DNA from: an uncultured Bryobacteraceae bacterium | GTDB lineage: Bacteria > Acidobacteriota > Terriglobia > Bryobacterales > Bryobacteraceae | Length of the DNA: 64,000 nt | NCBI GenBank assembly: GCA_938027685.1 | Contig: CALJAM010000015.1 | Coordinates: 1-64,000, forward strand | Reading direction: 5' to 3' | Shown here: positions 26,340 to 38,112 of the stretch, in pieces | How the letters are laid out: each line of letters starts with the position of its first letter | Numbering within the stretch: position 1 is the stretch's first letter | Program-made: the position numbers and the translations under genes | The notes under the pieces: model-generated | Database searches by the model: none | What the model saw: only the letters and a program-made list of their open reading frames with translations | What the model was told of the DNA's origin: nothing

Positions 26340-27968
26340 TCAAGCCTCCAGCCGGATCAGCTCCGAAGGACGGCCGACGGGGACCGAATACTTGCGTTCG
26401 ATCTTTTCGCGGAAGCACGGGCCGGAGTTGTAGCTGCAGAACGGGTACAGCAGGCCGTTGGGCGCGGCGTAATGGATGATGCAGCGGCGGACACGCTCAG
26501 TGTCGTAGTTGTACAAGTCCATGAAGTGCATGCCCGCGACCATGAGCGTCTTGTACGAGAAGCCCTTCTTTTCAGCCTCGCCGCGACCGTAGCGCTTGTC
26601 CATAAGGCCTTGTAAGGTTTGGAGGAACTTCTGGAAGGTCAGACCCTCCGGAGCGCGGTCTTCATAGAAGTATTTGCGCAAGACGTTCCAGGCCTGGATC
26701 TTGGTGTAAAGCTTGACAGTCTGCTTCGTAGTTTTGCGGGCCAGCAGATCCATTTCCTGGAGCATGCCGCCGATGTCCACGAACCGCGTGACCGGGGTGC
26801 CGCGCTTCTTCGAATCCACGAACAGATAGGTACCCATCGAGCAGTGCGGGTGAGAAGTGAGCGTAGTGGTCAGCTCGCCGCGGATCGCACTGGCCAGGCG
26901 GGAGAAAGGCGCGACGCAGGAGAGCGGGAACCAGTCCTCGATCGGGTCGCAAATGCCGGTCTGCTCGTGAATGGCAAGCGCCACGTCGGCCATCGTAAAG
27001 CGCTTGGCTTCCAGCTCGCGCCGGGAAATACGACCGGTGAAGCTGACCGGCTGGTACGATATGGCGCTGACGACGTCAATGTTCTGGAGGGCGAGCTTCA
27101 GGATGTCGCCGATCTGATGATCGTTGAGTCCGCGAACGATCGTCGGCACAAAGCAGATCTTCATGCCGGCTTTGCGTACGTTTTCGATGACTTGCAGCTT
27201 GGCGTCGAGCAGCGGCCGGCCGCGCGTGCGCAGGTAAATGTCGTCGGTGACGCCGTCGAATTGCAGGTAAAGCGTATGCAGACCGGCCTCTTTGGCCCGC
27301 TGGGCGAACTCGAAATCGGTGAAGGCCAAGCCGTTGGTGGCGACCTGGATGTGCGAGAAGCCCATGTCCCGGGCCATCTCCAAAATCTCGAAGAAATTCG
27401 GGTGGATGGTGGGTTCGCCACCCGAGAACTGGATGAGCCGTCCGGCCACGGGTTGCTCGTTGCGCAGCACCTGGAGCATGCGCCGCACCTGCTCGAGCGT
27501 GGGCTCGTAGACCAAACCGGTGACGTTGGCGTTGGCGAAGCAGATCGGGCAGGTCAAATTGCAGCGATTGGTGAGATCGATGTTGGCCAAGGAGGTGTGG
27601 CTGGTGTGCATCGAGCAGAGGCCGCACTGGTCGGGACAGCGGCTAGCGTTGGGAATCTGCGGATTGCTCAGCCCGCGGTTGTCGCCGAAATTCCACTTTT
27701 CCATCTTGAGGTAAAGCCGGACGTCGCCGTAGTAGACGTCCTTGAAGTAGCCATGCTGCGGGCAGGTCTTCTCCATCATGACCTTGCCGCGCTCCTCAAA
27801 CACGCGGGCCTCGATCACCCGCACGCATTCCGGACAGAGAGACTGCGTGATCTTGGGCAATCCGCGGCGCAGGGGCTCGATGCGCGCGCCGGTGAAGGTC
27901 GTCTCGGGCTGGATGATCTGGTAGCCTTTGACCTTGGTGTCGAAGGGGGCGTAGGTGGTCGTACTCAA
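26340..27968 (-). CDS. Radical SAM protein of the MJ0619/tetraether-synthase (Tes)-like family
   Basis: 542 residues. The radical SAM motif C-x3-C-x2-C is at Cys136, Cys140, Cys143 (NRCNLTCPICFANAN), followed by QFSGGEPTIHP. An N-terminal zinc-ribbon/rubredoxin-like set (Cys45, Cys48, Cys69 in CPEC and CPQHG), a second cluster motif C-x3-C-x2-C at Cys111-Cys115-Cys118, and further Cys near the C-terminus (RRCIIHY, LLYPFCSYNSGPCF) give the multi-cluster layout of the MJ0619 family. Archaeal Tes joins lipid tails to make membrane-spanning tetraethers; bacterial relatives are proposed to make membrane-spanning lipids. The TTG start is supported by AGGAGGA seven bases upstream. Role here is inferred. 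Confidence 0.82.
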   Translation of the reverse strand: MSTTTYAPFDTKVKGYQIIQPETTFTGARIEPLRRGLPKITQSLCPECVRVIEARVFEERGKVMMEKTCPQHGYFKDVYYGDVRLYLKMEKWNFGDNRGLSNPQIPNASRCPDQCGLCSMHTSHTSLANIDLTNRCNLTCPICFANANVTGLVYEPTLEQVRRMLQVLRNEQPVAGRLIQFSGGEPTIHPNFFEILEMARDMGFSHIQVATNGLAFTDFEFAQRAKEAGLHTLYLQFDGVTDDIYLRTRGRPLLDAKLQVIENVRKAGMKICFVPTIVRGLNDHQIGDILKLALQNIDVVSAISYQPVSFTGRISRRELEAKRFTMADVALAIHEQTGICDPIEDWFPLSCVAPFSRLASAIRGELTTTLTSHPHCSMGTYLFVDSKKRGTPVTRFVDIGGMLQEMDLLARKTTKQTVKLYTKIQAWNVLRKYFYEDRAPEGLTFQKFLQTLQGLMDKRYGRGEAEKKGFSYKTLMVAGMHFMDLYNYDTERVRRCIIHYAAPNGLLYPFCSYNSGPCFREKIERKYSVPVGRPSELIRLEA

Positions 27969-27993
27969 GTCGCTTCCTCCTGCACGGTGCCCA

Positions 27994-28023
27994 GGGCGTC
28001 ACTCGCCCTCGGAGGCCATTATA
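27994..28023 (-). promoter_or_regulatory. Probable promoter -10 box and leader hairpin of the radical SAM gene
   Basis: Read leftward, a perfect TATAAT lies at 28023-28018 without a good -35 match. The expected leader of about 43 bases contains a hairpin GGGCG (28008-28004 side) paired with CGCCC (27998-27994), before the AGGAGGA ribosome binding site. Confidence 0.5.
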
Positions 28024-29021
28024 AAGAAGGAGTTCCGGATGCTCTAGGGACGCTTGTCCAACGGCCGCTTTCCGGGGTCGTAAGGGGATTATCGGGGCTA
28101 AACGGTACCGGGGGCCTGCAACTCGGGCCCGGTCCGCCCGCGATCCCGGTCGCCGCCTTCGGCACCCTGCTAACATGAATATCTGCGTCTCGGCATCCAC
28201 ACTTCAATCGCCGGTTCTCTGGATCGAGCGGTCTGGCGAGCCCAGGCTTTGGGCGCCGAGACGTTCCAGATTTTCAGCGGCAGCCCGCGGGTGTGGCCCC
28301 GCTCTGCACTGGACGGAGGTGAAGTCCGGCAGTTCCGGGCCGCGCGGGAGAAAGCTGGTTTGTGGCCCCTTGCCGTGCACGACAGTTATCTGATCAACCC
28401 GGCGTCGCCCGACCCCGTGCACAGGCATCGCTCGATCGCCGCCCTGCGGCTCGAGGTTCAACACGCTCAGCGCCTGGCCGCCGAGTACCTTGTCATTCAT
28501 CCGGGCAGCAGCTCCGGCGCGCCGCGGGAGGATGGGCTGAAGGCGGTGGCGGACGCCCTGTTGCAGGCCACCCGCCGCCTGAAGAATCGCGGTTTGACGC
28601 TGCTGCTCGAAAATACTGCCGGGGGAGGATCTTCGCTCGGGTCGACGTTCGAAGAGCTTGCCTACATCCGCGAGCTGGCTGCCGGGAGAATCGAATTCGA
28701 ACTCGGCTTCTGCCTGGACACCGCACACTGCCTCGCCGCCGGGTACGACGTCGCGAGCGCCAACGGCTTGCGTGCGACGATCGAACAGGTCGGTCGCGTG
28801 CTGGGGCTGGACCGCGTCAAGCTGATTCACGCCAACGATTCCAAGACACCGCTCGGATCCCAGCGTGATCGCCACGAGCACATCGGACGCGGCTTCATCG
28901 GCCTCGACGGCTTCCGGCGCATGGTGAACCACCCGCGGCTGTGCGGTCTGCCCTTCATCCTAGAGACCCCGCGGTCCGGCGATGCCGATGACCGCAGGAA
29001 TCTGGAAACATTGAGAGCTCT

Positions 29022-31469
<2,448 letters not shown>

Positions 31470-31479
31470 GGAGGTCGTC

Positions 31480-32781
31480 ATGTCGGACCGCAGGAGTTTT
31501 CTGGGTGCTTCCGCCGCGTGGACCACGCAGATCTTCACCGGACGACTGCGCGGAGCCAACGACCGCATCCGCATCGGCTTCATTGGCATGGGCCGGATGG
31601 GCATGGCCAATCTGAACTTCGCCATCCGCCACAATCTCGAGATCGCGGCCGTTTGCGATTGCTACCAGCCTCACCTAGACGCCGCCGTGGCTTACGCGCG
31701 CAAGAACGGACAGCAGCCCAAAGCGATCAAGGACTTCCGGGAAGTAATCGCCGACCGCTCCATCGACGCGGTCTGCATTTCGACGCCCGATCACTGGCAC
31801 GCCTACATGACGGTCGAGGCTTGCAAGGCGGGCAAGGACGTATACGTGGAGAAGCCGCTTTCAACCTACATCGTCGAAGGCCAGAAGATGGTGGAGGCGG
31901 CGCGCAAGTATAAGCGCGTCGTGCAGGCGGGCACCATGCAGCGTTCCGGCGTGCACTTCCAGCAGGCGGTCGAAATCGTGCGCAGCGGCAAGCTGGGCAA
32001 GATCACCTTCTGCCGCACCTGGAACACCAGCAACGGTCCCCGGGAAGGCATCGGCAACCCGCCCGACGAAGAGCGGATCCCCGAGGGGCTGGACTGGGAC
32101 ATGTGGCTGGGCCCCGCGCCCATGCGCCGTTTCAATGCCAACCGCTGGGGCGTGCACCCGGAAATGACGCGCAAGCCTTTTCCCTACTTCCGCTATTTTT
32201 GGGATTACGCCGGCGGCTCCTTGACAGACTGGGGCGTGCACGTGCTGGACATCGTGCACATGGCTTTCGACGAACCCATGCCGCGCTCGGTGACGGCACT
32301 GGGGGGCAAGTACTGGCTGACGGACAATCGCGAGACTCCCGACACTCTGTTAGTTACTTTCGAGTATCCCGAGGGCTTCATCGCCACCTATGAAAACCGT
32401 CTGTGCAACGCCGAAGCCCCGCTGGGACAGGGCTATGGCACCATGTTCCACGGCACCCAGGGTACACTCTACGTAAACCGAAGCTTCTACCAAATCATCC
32501 CTGAGCGCGGCTCGCGGCTGGAGCCCGTGCGCGTTGAGCGATCCAACAATGCCAACATGGACCACTGGGCCAACTTCATCGAGTGCATTCGCACGCGGCA
32601 GCGGCCGATTTCCGACGTCGAAACCTGTTACAAAACTACCGCGGCCTGCATCCTGGGCAACATCTCCCTGCGGGCCGGGATCCGCGTGGACTGGGACGCC
32701 GAGCGACAGACTACGGTCCAGCCGCAGGCGCGCGAGTACCTTTGGCGGGAATACCGCCCGCCTTGGAGACTCGAGGTATGA
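31480..32781 (+). CDS. Gfo/Idh/MocA oxidoreductase with Tat-like leader
   Basis: 433 residues, ten bases after leuS, with GGGAGG upstream. The leader DRRSFLGASAAW is twin-arginine type, so the enzyme is probably exported with its cofactor. The dinucleotide fold is at residues 33-41 (GFIGMGRMG), and the family signature EKPLST follows STPDHWHAYM. This is the large secreted oxidoreductase type common in Acidobacteriota and Planctomycetota, which act on sugars or glycosides with tightly bound NAD(P). Substrate unknown. Read-through from leuS is possible but the functions are not related. Confidence 0.9.
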   Translation: MSDRRSFLGASAAWTTQIFTGRLRGANDRIRIGFIGMGRMGMANLNFAIRHNLEIAAVCDCYQPHLDAAVAYARKNGQQPKAIKDFREVIADRSIDAVCISTPDHWHAYMTVEACKAGKDVYVEKPLSTYIVEGQKMVEAARKYKRVVQAGTMQRSGVHFQQAVEIVRSGKLGKITFCRTWNTSNGPREGIGNPPDEERIPEGLDWDMWLGPAPMRRFNANRWGVHPEMTRKPFPYFRYFWDYAGGSLTDWGVHVLDIVHMAFDEPMPRSVTALGGKYWLTDNRETPDTLLVTFEYPEGFIATYENRLCNAEAPLGQGYGTMFHGTQGTLYVNRSFYQIIPERGSRLEPVRVERSNNANMDHWANFIECIRTRQRPISDVETCYKTTAACILGNISLRAGIRVDWDAERQTTVQPQAREYLWREYRPPWRLEV

Positions 32782-32799
32782 GCCGGCCGCCGGGCGCGC

Positions 32800-33159
32800 C
32801 TACTCGCGGACGCGCTTGGCCGTCATCTCGAAGCTGCGCTCGCCAAACTCGACCGTCAGCTTGAGCTCGTCGCCGGCTACGCGGCCCTTGTAGCGAATGA
32901 GAACCTCGTTGCCGCCGAACTCGCGCACCACCACGAAGCTGATCTCGTCGCCGCTGATCTTGCCCTCCTGGATTGACGCCTCGCCGCGAGGGCTGGAGAC
33001 GCTACCCCTCAGCTTGTCTCCGTCCACCTGAAACGTAAAGATGCTGCTGCGCGTTTGTCCGTCCGGCGTTTGAAACTCGGCCTTCCACTTGCCGGCGACG
33101 TCGGCAGCCATCACGCAGGCGGCCAGCAACAGCGTGAGTAAGATGAGTCGCGTCTTCAT
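32800..33159 (-). CDS. Small secreted beta-rich protein, function unknown
   Basis: 119 residues with a signal peptide (MKTRLILLTLLLAACVMAADVAG). The mature part is a run of short polar strands (GKWKAEFQTPDGQTRSSIFTFQVDGDKLRGSV, GEASIQEGKISGDEISFVVV) like the small lipocalin-type or DUF-like beta-barrel proteins often encoded in Acidobacteriota genomes. The Cys in AAC is followed by VMAAD, so a lipoprotein is possible but the lipobox is weak. It is convergent with the oxidoreductase gene and divergent from the pseudogene at 33313. Confidence 0.78.
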   Translation of the reverse strand: MKTRLILLTLLLAACVMAADVAGKWKAEFQTPDGQTRSSIFTFQVDGDKLRGSVSSPRGEASIQEGKISGDEISFVVVREFGGNEVLIRYKGRVAGDELKLTVEFGERSFEMTAKRVRE

Positions 33160-33312
33160 GAGTGGTTCACCTTGACACCTTAGGCTCCCCTGACCCCTCC
33201 ATCATACTATCAAGACCGGCAACCCGCATCGCTGCTTCGCCGTGCGGCTACCATAAGGGCAGCCTGCGGCCCGCTCGCCGGGACCCGCAGGAGCCGCAAG
33301 AGGAGTCGGGCG

Positions 33313-34587
33313 ATGGACAAGTCCAACCGGAGGTTGTTTCTGATGGGCTCGGCCGGGCTTGCCTGTACGGCGATGGTCACGCCGGGCGCCAACGAACAGG
33401 TAGTGCTGGCGCTGATCGGCGCACGCAACCAGGGCCGTAACGACGCCCTGAGCGCCATCCGGGCGGGAGGCTGATTCAAGACGATCTGCGACGTTGACGA
33501 CGCGGTGATCGCCAAGGTCGGCCCCGAACTGGAACGTGCGCAGGGTCGGCCGCTGAAAGCGGAAAAGGACTTCCGCCGCGTGTTGGAGGACAAGGACATT
33601 GACGCCGTGGTCATCGCCACGCCGGATCACTGGCACGCGATCCCCACCATTCAGGCTTGTCAGGCGGGCAAGGACGTTTACGTCGAGAAGCCGCTTTCGC
33701 AGACCATCGCCGAGGGGCGGCGGATGCGCGACGCGGCGCGCAAGTATGGGCGCATCGTGCAGGTGGGCTTGCAGCGTCGCAGTGCCGAACATTTCCGGAG
33801 CGCGATTGAATACGTGGCTTCGGGCAAGCTGGGCAAGATCTGCATGATCCGAGCCTGGATGCATCAGGTGCGTGCCTCGATAGGCCGGCCCGCGGACGAG
33901 CCCGTTCCCGCGGGCGTAGATTACGACATGTGGCTGGGACCCGCGCCGCAACGGCCCTTCAATCGCAACCGATTCCATTACAATTGGCGTTTCTTCTGGG
34001 ATTACGGCACCAGCGAGCTGGGCAATCAGGGCGTGCACATGCTGGACATCGCGATGTGGGCCATCGCGCTGATGCGCGGGCCGGATCGCTGCCTGCCGCG
34101 TCGGGTCTCCAATCAGGCGGGTATTTACTGGCTGGACGATGCCAAGGAGATCCCCGACACGCAGGTGACCACGTACGACTAAGGTGATTTCATGCTGGTG
34201 TGGGAGTTGGTGAGCTTCCAGCGTGGCCGGCCGCCGGAAGGTACGGAAGCGGGCACCGCCTTCTATGGCGTGGACGGCGTGCTCGTGGTGGACGGGCGCG
34301 GGTGGGTCGTCTACGCTCCTAAAGGCGAACTTACCGCGAGCGCCAAGGCCTCGGGCGGCTCACACGCCGCCAACTTCCTCGAATGGGTAAAGACCCGTCA
34401 CCGTCCCAACGCGGACGTAGAGATCGGGCGTCTATCGACGATGCTGTGCCATCTCGGCAACATTGCCACGCGCCTGGGCCGCGACTTGCTGTTCGCCCCC
34501 ACGACCGAATCGTTTCCGGCCGATGAGGAAGCGAATCGCCGGATCCGCAAGTCGTACCGCAGACCGTGGGACTTGCCTGCGGTGTGA
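33313..34587 (+). pseudogene. Gfo/Idh/MocA oxidoreductase pseudogene with two nonsense codons
   Basis: One continuous frame of 425 codons encodes a full oxidoreductase but is interrupted by TGA at 33472-33474 and TAA at 34180-34182. GAGGAG precedes the ATG at 33313. The leader MDKSNRRLFLMGSAGLA is Tat-like, and the body contains ATPDHWHAIP, YVEKPLSQT, LGPAPQRPFN and the C-terminal SYRRPWDLP. Both stops are single-base changes; nothing else is lost and no frameshift is present, so the gene broke recently or the stops are sequencing errors. It is a paralogue of the intact gene at 31480. Confidence 0.85.
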
Positions 34588-34647
34588 TTTGACGGCGCCC
34601 CGGCGTGAGTCGGCGATCCGAGGCGCCGACAGCCGCGCATCGGCGTC

Positions 34648-34746
34648 TCAACCCGAGAGCTTGCGCTTGCGGCGGCGCAGAACCAGCAGCACGAGCACTC
34701 CACCCGCCGCAATCCAAAGAATTGCCGAAAGCACCGTGTTGTCCAT
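34648..34746 (-). CDS. 32-residue single-span membrane microprotein at the end of the Tad operon
   Basis: A short frame reading MDNTVLSAILWIAAGGVL, then VLLVLRRRKRKLSG, preceded by AGGAGAGG. It is one hydrophobic helix with a strongly positive cytoplasmic tail (RRRKRK), so it should sit in the inner membrane with the tail inside. It begins 62 bases after tadC on the same strand. No family recognised. Coding is likely from the ribosome binding site and helix-plus-tail design, but the length keeps confidence moderate. Confidence 0.6.
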   Translation of the reverse strand: MDNTVLSAILWIAAGGVLVLLVLRRRKRKLSG

Positions 34747-34808
34747 CTGCCTCTCCTTTCTTTGCGATCCCTTGTGATGGCCCTTCCCGCGTAGGGCGGG
34801 GCAGGCCG

Positions 34809-35744
34809 CTACATCTGGAACGACTTCATCATCGGGAACAGGTTCTTGAAGAGCTGAAGTAAACCAGGTCCGGCCGCCACCACCAACATGGCCGGCAGGA
34901 TGAAGAAAAAGATTGGAAAGACCAATTTCACGCCGACCTTGGCCGCCCGCTCCTCGGCCTGCTGGCGTCTGCGCACGCGAAGATAGTCCGAGTGCGTTCG
35001 CAGCGAATCCGCAATGCTGGTTCCGAAGCGATCGGCCTGGATGAGCGTGGCCACCAACTTCCGGATCTCAGGTTCGCCCGTCCGGTCCGCCAGGTTCTTC
35101 AGGGCCTCCAGGCGCCGCTTGCCCGCCCGCATCTCGAGGTTCACAAGTTTGAGTTCTTCGCTGATCTCCGGGTGAGTCAACTCGAGCTCGCGCGACGTGC
35201 TGAGGATGGCCTGATCGAGGCCCAAGCCGGCCTCCATGCACACGATCATGAGATCCAGGGCATCAGGCAACGACAGGCGCAGCTTCTCCTGTCGCCGCGT
35301 GACCAGGTGATCGAGAACCATGTTGGGCGCGAAGAAGCCGGCCAGGGCGGCAGCGACCACCAGCACCACGCGCAGGACGGGACTATCGGTTATGGAATCA
35401 CGGATCAGCAGGGCCGCGATCAAGAAAGCCACGCATAGAACGACCTTCAGCCCGTAGTAAATCTTTGGCGCAATTTCCGAGCGTAACCCCGCCGCGATCA
35501 GATATCGGCGGGTCATGGAGACTTCCTGAGGCGAGATGGGCACCGATTCGCCCACCTTTTCGACCACCCGAATCAGGAAAGGCTTGCCCCTCGGCGCTTC
35601 CAGAGCGGCCGCCGCCTCGGCGCCGCCCACCGGGGCGCCCAACTGCTCGTAGAATCGGCGCGGACGGACGTAAAGCCGGTAGCCGTAAGCAGTGATGCTG
35701 AGGCTCAGCACCACGAACAGGGCCAGCGAGATCAGCGCGGGCAT
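34809..35744 (-). CDS. tadC: Tad pilus inner-membrane platform protein TadC
   Basis: 311 residues with a T2SS-F domain. TadC and TadB form the inner-membrane platform on which the TadA ATPase works. An N-terminal helix (MPALISLALFVVLSLSITAYGY) is followed by a cytoplasmic part with SLPDALDLMIVCMEAGLGLDQAI and RFGTSIADSLRTHSDYLRVRRRQQAEERAAKVGVK, the usual T2SS-F signature, and a final pair of helices. It starts four bases after the tadB stop. Confidence 0.9.
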   Translation of the reverse strand: MPALISLALFVVLSLSITAYGYRLYVRPRRFYEQLGAPVGGAEAAAALEAPRGKPFLIRVVEKVGESVPISPQEVSMTRRYLIAAGLRSEIAPKIYYGLKVVLCVAFLIAALLIRDSITDSPVLRVVLVVAAALAGFFAPNMVLDHLVTRRQEKLRLSLPDALDLMIVCMEAGLGLDQAILSTSRELELTHPEISEELKLVNLEMRAGKRRLEALKNLADRTGEPEIRKLVATLIQADRFGTSIADSLRTHSDYLRVRRRQQAEERAAKVGVKLVFPIFFFILPAMLVVAAGPGLLQLFKNLFPMMKSFQM

Positions 35745-35748
35745 GGCG

Positions 35749-36711
35749 TCACACCTTGATGTCCACGATCTTGCGAATGGTCAGGTGACCGAGCAGCAAT
35801 CCCAGGACCGCTGCGCCGACGATGTACTTGCCGTCGGGGTCGTTGAACATCGATTGCAGGTAGCCGGGGGCCACCACCATCAGGCCGAGCATGAGCACGA
35901 TGGGCATGATGGTGAGCACGGCCCCTGTCACGCGGCCGTGGGCGCTGGCGGCGCGGACCTGCCCCTTGAGCTGGAAGCGCTCGCGTATGATGCGGGCCAG
36001 CTTGGTCAACACTTCAGCTAGGTTGCCTCCGGTTTCCCTCTGTAGCAACACCGCCGAAACGAAAAATTTCACATCCAGCAGGGGCACGCGCACGGCAAGG
36101 TTCTTCAGAGCCACGTCTATGGGCAAGCCGAGATTATGCTCGTTGAAAACCTTGCGGATCTCGACGCTCAGCGGGGGCGAGGACTCATCGGCCAGCATCT
36201 CGAGGCTGATCGAGAAGGCATGGCCCGCCCGCATGGCTCGGGCAAGAAAATCCAGTGCCTCGGGGAATTGTTCCTCGAAAGCCGCCAGTCGCCGTTTGCG
36301 CTGGCGCAGAACCATCAAGTAGGGGGCCGCCCCGCCGGCCACTCCGCCCGCCACAGCGCTCAACCAAGGCACCGCCAGCGGGTGCAACCACAGACCGAGC
36401 AAGCCCCCGACGAAAGAAGCCAGCAGCATCTGCGTCAACAGAGCGCCCGGCGTCAGCGTCATGCCGGCCTGCTGAATGTGGGTTTCCATCTTGCGGATCA
36501 GGTCGAAGCGCTCGAGCAGGCGCGCCACCCAAGGCGACTCGGACGGCTCCAGCAGCACCGTCGTCACCGTAGTTTGCCCTGCGGGGCCGGCGCTCTCCAA
36601 CATGCCGGCCAACTTCTTCCGCCGCTGCCCTTCCAAATAGCGGAAGCCCAGCCCCAGCGTGAGCGCCACGAGCGCAAAAATCAGCAGGAAGGTAAGTATC
36701 GCAGCACCCAT
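35749..36711 (-). CDS. tadB: Tad pilus inner-membrane platform protein TadB
   Basis: 320 residues, T2SS-F domain. Two helices at the start and middle (GAAILTFLLIFALVALTLGLGF; LLASFVGGLLGLWLHPLAV) are followed by FPEALDFLARAMRAGHAFSISLEMLADE and VLTKLARIIRERFQLKGQVRAASAHGR, the F-domain signature. It partners TadC. It begins six bases after tadA and directly precedes tadC, the normal order of the system. Confidence 0.9.
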   Translation of the reverse strand: MGAAILTFLLIFALVALTLGLGFRYLEGQRRKKLAGMLESAGPAGQTTVTTVLLEPSESPWVARLLERFDLIRKMETHIQQAGMTLTPGALLTQMLLASFVGGLLGLWLHPLAVPWLSAVAGGVAGGAAPYLMVLRQRKRRLAAFEEQFPEALDFLARAMRAGHAFSISLEMLADESSPPLSVEIRKVFNEHNLGLPIDVALKNLAVRVPLLDVKFFVSAVLLQRETGGNLAEVLTKLARIIRERFQLKGQVRAASAHGRVTGAVLTIMPIVLMLGLMVVAPGYLQSMFNDPDGKYIVGAAVLGLLLGHLTIRKIVDIKV

Positions 36712-36717
36712 AACGGC

Positions 36718-38076
36718 CTACTTGATCTCGACCACGGTCTGGAATATGGAGGAGGGAAGCTGAATTCCAGCCGCCTTTAATCGCTCGCTGAACTTCGGAC
36801 GGATTCCGGTCGGACGGAACCGCCCCAGCACCTTGCCGTCCTCGCGGACGCCGGTTTTTTCGAAGACGAAGATGTCCTGGCCGGTGACCTGATCGCCCTC
36901 CATGCCCACGCACTCCATCAGGTGGGTGACGCGACGGGTGCCGTCGCTGAAGCGGGCGATCTGCACGAACAGGTCGATGGCGGAACTGATCTGCTGCCGG
37001 ATGGCGCGGACGCCCATATTGGCGTTGGCCATGCCGACCATGACCTCCAGGCGGCTGATGGCGTCGCGCGGCGAGTTGGCGTGAATCGTGGTGAGCGAGC
37101 CGTCGTGCCCGGTGTTCATGGCCTGGAGCATGTCGAGCGCCTCCTCGCCCCGCACCTCGCCCACGATGATGCGATCCGGCCGCATGCGCAGCGCGTTGAT
37201 GACGAGTTGCCGGATCTTGATCGCGCCCTGCCCTTCGAGGTTGGGGGGACGCGCCTCCATGCGGGCCACGTGGATCTGGCGCAACTGCAACTCGGCTGCG
37301 TCTTCGATGGTGACGATGCGCTCGTCCTCGGGAATGAAGCCCGAGAGCACGTTCAGGAGCGTCGTCTTGCCCGCCCCCGTGCCGCCCGAGATGACGATGT
37401 TGAGACGCGCGCGCACGCAAGCCTTGAGCACTTCGAGCATTCCCTCGGTCAGGGTGAGGTTGCGCACCAACTCCTCGGCCGTGATGGGATCGCGCCGGAA
37501 GCGGCGGATCGACAGCAGCGGCCCGTCCACGGCTACGGGCGGGATGACCGCGTTGACGCGCGATCCGTCAGGCAACCGGGCATCTACCATGGGCGACGAC
37601 TCGTCCACACGCCGGCCCACTCGCGCCACGATTTTCTCGATGATACGCAACAGGTGCTGGTCGTCCTTGAATTCGACCGGAGTGCGCTGGAGCTTGCCGT
37701 GACGCTCGACGTAGACCAGTCGCGGCGTGGTCACGAGGATGTCCGAAACGGTCGGATCCTGGAGCAAGGGCTCGAGCGGGCCCAACCCGAACACCTCATT
37801 GAGAACCTCCTCGGTGATGCGCTCCTTTTCGGCGAGGCTCAGGGGGGTACGTTCTTCCTCGACCAGCCGGGCCACCGCCAGGCGCACCTCCGTGCGCACG
37901 CGCTCCCCAGCCAGCGCACCGAGAGCCTCCAGGTTGATGCGCTCCAGAAGCTTGCGGTGCAACGCGAACTTCAGCTCCTGGTATTCGGGTGTGGTCGCCC
38001 GGTACTCGGAGACACGGGCGGCCCAACTGGTGTCCATCGCCGTTCGCGTTCCCAATGCGGTCATGTCGCTCGCCAT
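36718..38076 (-). CDS. tadA: Tad pilus secretion ATPase TadA (CpaF)
   Basis: 452 residues. TadA is a hexameric ATPase that drives pilin polymerisation and retraction. The Walker A motif GGTGAGKT is at residues 231-238, followed by the Asp box ([12 protein letters not shown]), the Walker B region ([19 protein letters not shown]) and the His box ([13 protein letters not shown]). The N-terminal domain with [20 protein letters not shown] is typical of CpaF. The ATG is backed by AAGGAGAG. It lies 36 bases after tadZ. Confidence 0.96.
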   Translation of the reverse strand: MASDMTALGTRTAMDTSWAARVSEYRATTPEYQELKFALHRKLLERINLEALGALAGERVRTEVRLAVARLVEEERTPLSLAEKERITEEVLNEVFGLGPLEPLLQDPTVSDILVTTPRLVYVERHGKLQRTPVEFKDDQHLLRIIEKIVARVGRRVDESSPMVDARLPDGSRVNAVIPPVAVDGPLLSIRRFRRDPITAEELVRNLTLTEGMLEVLKACVRARLNIVISGGTGAGKTTLLNVLSGFIPEDERIVTIEDAAELQLRQIHVARMEARPPNLEGQGAIKIRQLVINALRMRPDRIIVGEVRGEEALDMLQAMNTGHDGSLTTIHANSPRDAISRLEVMVGMANANMGVRAIRQQISSAIDLFVQIARFSDGTRRVTHLMECVGMEGDQVTGQDIFVFEKTGVREDGKVLGRFRPTGIRPKFSERLKAAGIQLPSSIFQTVVEIK

Positions 38077-38112
38077 CGCTCACTCTCCTTGGCCTGCGTA
38101 TGCACTCTCTCG

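Noticed and set aside
26619-28178. Open frame of 519 codons opposite the radical SAM gene
   Set aside because: No recognisable motif, while the other strand has clear Fe-S motifs and a ribosome binding site.
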